Source: Epinephelus fuscoguttatus
Taxonomy: Eukaryota > Chordata > Actinopteri > Perciformes > Serranidae
Length of the DNA: 64,000 bases
Direction: 5' to 3'
Assembly: GCF_011397635.1 (NCBI RefSeq)
Contig: NC_064760.1
Span: forward strand, 26,138,856-26,202,855
Shown: positions 59,956-64,000 of the stretch, one piece after another
How the letters are laid out: every line of letters begins with the position of its first letter
Numbering within the stretch: the stretch's first letter is position 1
Program-made: the position numbers and the translations under genes
The notes under the pieces: model-generated
Database searches by the model: none
What the model was told of the DNA's origin: nothing
What the model saw: the letters and a program-made list of their open reading frames with translations, nothing else

Positions 59956-60785
59956 TTGTCAGACACCACTGACAAAAAAACTGTAATCCAGTCAGGAACA
60001 CTTTAGTCAAAGAAAACTTAATTTTCATTTGCAGTATTTGGCAGTGTGGCTCTGTTCTGGGGCCGCTCTGCGTTTCCTCTGGCCTACGGAGAAAGCCTCT
60101 TCCACGCATCTACATGGAAAGCCTAAGGAAGAGAGAGCACACATCTCTGCCCTTCCACGTGCAAACGGGGAAAGCCTGAGGCAGAGAGAGCACACCACCC
60201 TGACCTTCTATGCGCCGACACGGAAGGCCTAAGGCAGGGAGAGCACACCTCTCTGCCCTTCCACGTACAAACGAGGAAAGCCTGAGGTAGAGAGAGCACA
60301 CCACCCTGCCCTTCTATGCGCCAACACGGAAGGCCTAAGGCAGGGAGAGCACACCTCTCTGCCCTTCCACATACAAATGTGGAAAGCCTGAGGTAGAGAG
60401 AGCAAACCACCCTGCCCTTGCATGCGACTACACGGGAGAGCAGCAGCAAAGACCCCCCATGGGAACAGAACAGAGCATCAGTGACAAACAGAAATGACAT
60501 TGATAAGTCAGACACAACATGAAAAGGAGGAGCTGGGGTGGAGGCAGGTTGCAAAGGGGCTTGCAGAGGAAGCAGCAACAGTGGGCAGGTCAGAGCAGTT
60601 TAAATAGGGCGCCCTGAATGAGATTTGCCAATTGGTTGCATAGAAAGGAATCATGTGATCTATCAGCTGACTCCCTTCCATCAATCAGCTGCTCCCTCAG
60701 TTGATTGGATTGTTTGAGATCAGCTGATGTAGCTGGGACGTGAGCTGAGCTTGACTTTGTGTCCTGCCTGAACTAACGCTATGCT
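59956..60785 (+). mobile_element. Unknown repeat element with 53-bp tandem units, copy 2
   Basis: Longer sister of the element at 51458-52140, in the same orientation, with the same flank sequences and end GTGTCCTGCCTGAA. It differs mainly in having twice as many tandem units. It lies inside a different inverted-repeat element from copy 1. No protein-coding signal: open frames across the array repeat the unit in translation only because 106 bp is the local period. Confidence 0.7.
60117..60434 (+). repeat. 53-bp tandem array, six units in a 106-bp alternating pattern
   Basis: Six units of exactly 53 bp (60117-60434). Two unit types alternate: one with CTCTCTGCCCTTCCACGTAC, the other with CCACCCTGCCCTTCTATGCG. 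This makes a higher-order repeat of 106 bp, so recent amplification was probably by dimers. A partial unit precedes it (about 60091-60116). Confidence 0.9.
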
Positions 60786-61062
60786 CGATTTTTACCTCCT
60801 TTTACCATAGCAGCTGCTGATGTACAGCTCCGTCGATCAGTTAGTTTGTTAGTGTTACTGTGTGGTGAATCCAAACTAACGCTTCAAAGCACCAAAGTCA
60901 CACAATAACACAAACTAACCGATCGTGGCAGTAGTAGACCCACGGCTCTCAAGGTAAAATTACTGTTTACATTTTTGCATACAAAAAAGTTTTCCTTACA
61001 AAATCAACGTAACAAAAGGTGAGAATTTGATTTAGAAATGGTCATTTGGGAGGTGAAGTATT

Positions 61063-64000
61063 CCTTTAAATATCATATTTTCTGACTCCTGCTTCTCCCC
61101 TCTTTACTGGGTTTTTTATTATTCCTCCTTATTCTACCTCCATCCCTTCCCTCCCCTTCTATATCTCTTTTTTCTGCATCAGCAGTACTCTATTTTAACA
61201 CAAGTGTATCCCTGCCTGGCAGTTAATTTGTGAAATTTACAGAATTTATTGACCATGGCCCGTGCATCAGTGTAAAAATGTAAGCAGATATACCCTGAAA
61301 TCAGATCTGCCTCTATATGTGATAATCCCGTGCAGCCTGAGAGCACACGCCTGTGAAACAGCTCAAGCAGCTCCGTGGCGCTCAGTGCTCTACAGCTGAC
61401 GGCAGTCTGTTTGATGACCTAACTGATGAGGTTCAGTCAAGATGCCTGTTAATAAAAGTATAGCACCAGCTCCCACTGTGAACCCCAGCAACAGTCTGGG
61501 ATAAAATCCAAATGTTCCATTGTTTTCTTTCTCTTTGGTTCTTTGGCTCTCTCATTAAATGTGTTTGCATGTATGGCTCCATGCGTCCCCGTGTGTGTGC
61601 TTGCACAACATGCGAGCGTGTGAATCCGTCTTGTGAGACTCAGTGTCTCAGTCACACAAGCTAAAATGGGATGTAAATTTATGAATAGTTTGTGTTGAAA
61701 AGCTGGCAGCACGCTCAGAGGAGAGACTTTTTGTTTTTGTTGGAGCGTCGCAGTGACCCTTGTTCCACTCCCACAGCCTCGTCCCTCACCGAGACTTTCA
61801 CCCATGCACATGTGACCCGCGGTTTGTTGCTTATTGTTATCAATAATAGCATAAGATAACACTTTTGAGAGGGGAGGATGCTTGACTTTAGAAGTCATGT
61901 TTGCTATTTCAGAGCATTTCTTTCAGCTCTGACCCTCCTGAGGAACTCCTTCGCCAAACAGCTCATATATTGAAGGACTTTAAAAATATTTTCTTCGGAA
62001 TCTAGCGCTTAATCTCTGCTGCCTGCTTCCCAGTCTTTCCTGGTATAAAAGGCTCAGATAGGGGGCTGAGGAGGTTTTTAACTCGCTTTGTGCCTTATGT
62101 TGATAACTTCATTAGAAGAAGACAAAGGCAAGGTGAGCCTGAGGGTCTGACGGAGGTTTGAACGCTCTCAGGGGGTTAAGCTGCACTTTCAAGAAACATC
62201 CAGTTGTTTTGAAAAAAGGGTCTTTAAGACTTTCTGCCTCCCGCCATCTTATTCCTGTCCAGTTGATCTGACGTCATCTGTCCTACACAGACAGAATGTT
62301 AACTCACGCTGTCTAGCTGAATGGATATGAATCTGGGCTTATTGTTATCTGGATGCTCATTTCCTGCTTCTCACACCTCTCTGCCCTGCCCACACACACA
62401 CACACACACACACACTCAAACACACTCACAGCAAGCCCAGGGGTCGGAGGGAGGGAGATTAAGAAGCTAGTCGTAGAGGTTAAAGGTTACTACCTCCTGA
62501 TGATTCTGGGTCAGTGTGGTGTGTGCAACTGTGTGCACCCTTGCGTATGTGCCCGTGTGAGCATGTGTGTTACAGGTGGACAAAGCGGAGCTTGTGTTCA
62601 CAAGCGCACAGCTGCAAAGGCTACGTCTTGTTGATGAGGTCTTAATCAGAGTGCTTACAGCTGGGGTTAGAAGGTCGCTGGGTGACGCTGGGTTTTGATT
62701 GGGCCTCTGGGAACCTGACGGCGCCCGAGGGCACGGAGGCAGGGTGGCAGTGGAGGGCCACAGCACCGTGACATGGCTGATTTCTCTCGGTCAGTGCACC
62801 CAGCATGCCTTTTCGCACACACGAATACAGGCACACATTTGATTGTCCACCACACACGGACAATAGCCAGTGGTTTGTTATTATAAGGCAGGAAGAGCCT
62901 ACTGTGCGGCTAAACCAGCTCACGCTCTCCAGCCATCATCTCCTCCACCTCGAAACCTTTAAACCACCAGACCGAGTCTTATCTCGCTCAGTTTCCCAGC
63001 CTGCTGAGTGTAAAGTCGCTTTGAGCACATCACACCATCAATCCGCCCAATGTGTCGTTATAAATGAAAGACAGGAATGCTTTATTGAGCTTTTATAGGG
63101 AGTCCCTCTCCTTACTGTGGACCGCTTGATCTCACGCCAAGCGTCTGGAGGCAAGGATGACTCACATGGTTGTAGAGAGCACTGTTTGGAGAGGAGTGGG
63201 AGATCTGTGAGCGTGTTTTGTGTGTTGGTCACGGTCAACAAGTTTTTAAAATTCCCTTAAAATTCCAGAGAATGTCTGAGCTTAAAAATCAATCAAAAGC
63301 TGCTACTGGAAATTTCGGAGCACGGCTTTCCTGTCCACATTTATTTACTTTAGCGTTCAAAAGTGCAAGAACTTTCCCTCGCGGGCCACTGAGGGTGATT
63401 TGTGACTGCGGCCTTTTTTCCAGTGTGTTCTGGGAAAGAAAAATGAGGCGGTTTTTGACCAGACTACTATATGAAAGCTGCCTGTAGCAGCAGGAGAAAA
63501 TACTGACCGCACACAATTTCATCAGCGTGCTGTATAACAACTAATACAGTAAAAAACAGCATCCAGTGGCTAGAAGATGGACTGTTTGGAGAGGGAGTGG
63601 AGAGTTATGGCAATGACTCTTCTGTAAGGCCAGCAGTATTTTCAGATCAGTCGCAAGAAATCCTAGAGGTGCAATTTCATATTTCATAAATGCAATGGAA
63701 ACATACCAATCAGATAAAGTTAGATAAGCTGCGTCTGAAGGACCAGATTTCCCCAGAAGTGGCCTCCTCCATGATTTGTTTGCCATCTGTCACCAGAGGC
63801 ACAGTTTGGTAAACTGCGGTCACATTCAAGCTTCCAGCGAACTGTTGTTCCTCTGTAGAATACCTCTGCGATGGGCTAATGGTCTTGTCTAGCTTCAAAG
63901 CAGACATCCTCCTTCTTTTACTAAGCTCTTAAAGGTAAGCAAAGATAACCATAAAGTGAAATATGAAAGAAGTAAAGGTGAGGCAGAGGTCACTGCTGAG
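61063..64000 (+). other. col23a1 intron 2, distal part in window
   Basis: A (CA)n lies at 62391-62415. No Gly-X-Y exon or other gene was recognised up to the edge. The minus-strand open frame at 63710-63907 has protein-like composition but no family I recognise. Confidence 0.45.
62391..62415. repeat. (CA)n microsatellite
   Basis: About 12 uninterrupted CA units. Confidence 0.9.

Larger units (their letters stand above)
59621..61062. mobile_element. Inverted-repeat element hosting the 53-bp tandem repeat, copy 2
   Basis: Left end AATACTTCACCCCTCAAATG then ACCATTT (59621-59647). The right end is its inverse, AAATGGTCATTTGGGAGGTG then AAGTATT (61036-61062), with about 27 of 30 bases paired. 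The left interior matches the fragmentary element at 26817-27020 and 27936-28020. Its middle is occupied by the repeat with 53-bp units. No transposase is seen. Confidence 0.75.

Noticed and set aside
60123-60578. Minus-strand 151-codon frame with repeated protein segments
   Set aside because: It is a translation of the 53/106-bp tandem array; similar frames appear on both strands. No start context or homologue is known.
63710-63907. Minus-strand 65-codon frame with protein-like composition, starting MSALKLDK
   Set aside because: No family motif is recognised, no splice or promoter context is visible, and it lies in the antisense strand of an intron. Length alone is expected by chance; kept only as a note.

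Overview
The window is nuclear DNA from a teleost fish, probably a percomorph, judged from memory of repeat families and not from a search. The evidence is spliced genes with compact GT-AG introns, vertebrate-type proteins, many (TG)n/(CA)n microsatellites, tRNA-derived SINEs and miniature DNA transposons of the kinds common in fish genomes. Nothing bacterial, viral or organellar is present.

Layout. (1) 1-4450, + strand: the last seven coding exons and the long 3' UTR of a RasGEF1-family gene, best read as rasgef1c; its start lies outside the window. (2) 5660-6310, - strand: tmem126a, convergent with rasgef1c, with its whole 205-aa reading frame in one exon. (3) 7680-17145, + strand: a complete LAMMER kinase gene of the CLK1/CLK4 group (clk4), with a non-coding first exon and 12 coding exons encoding 508 aa. 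(4) About 19000 to the right edge, + strand: the 5' end of a transmembrane collagen, best read as col23a1. Exon 1 (98 codons) and exon 2 (70 nt) are clear. The remaining 43.8 kb appears to be intron 2, with no collagen Gly-X-Y exon recognised. In human, CLK4 and COL23A1 are tandem neighbours in the same orientation on 5q35.3, and RASGEF1C lies in the same band. This conserved neighbourhood decides the paralogue names better than the short partial sequences do.

The genes do not form a pathway: Ras-family nucleotide exchange, mitochondrial complex I assembly, SR-protein phosphorylation and a cell-surface collagen. No operon-like logic is expected.

The accessory content is repetitive. A foldback element lies in a rasgef1c intron. 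An inverted pair of repeats flanks the clk4 start-codon exon, and a PIF/Harbinger relic sits in the last clk4 intron. The col23a1 intron carries a 755-bp near-palindromic transposon with a perfect 7-bp flanking duplication, a hAT-like element with a BED-finger relic, three copies of one tRNA-like SINE family, and two copies of a repeat with 53-bp internal tandem units, each nested in a different inverted-repeat element. The most unusual coding-like signal is an unidentified exon-like segment at about 39840-39995, whose phase would let it splice in frame after col23a1 exon 2. I found no convincing new biological system; that exon-like segment and the nested 53-bp arrays most deserve checking.
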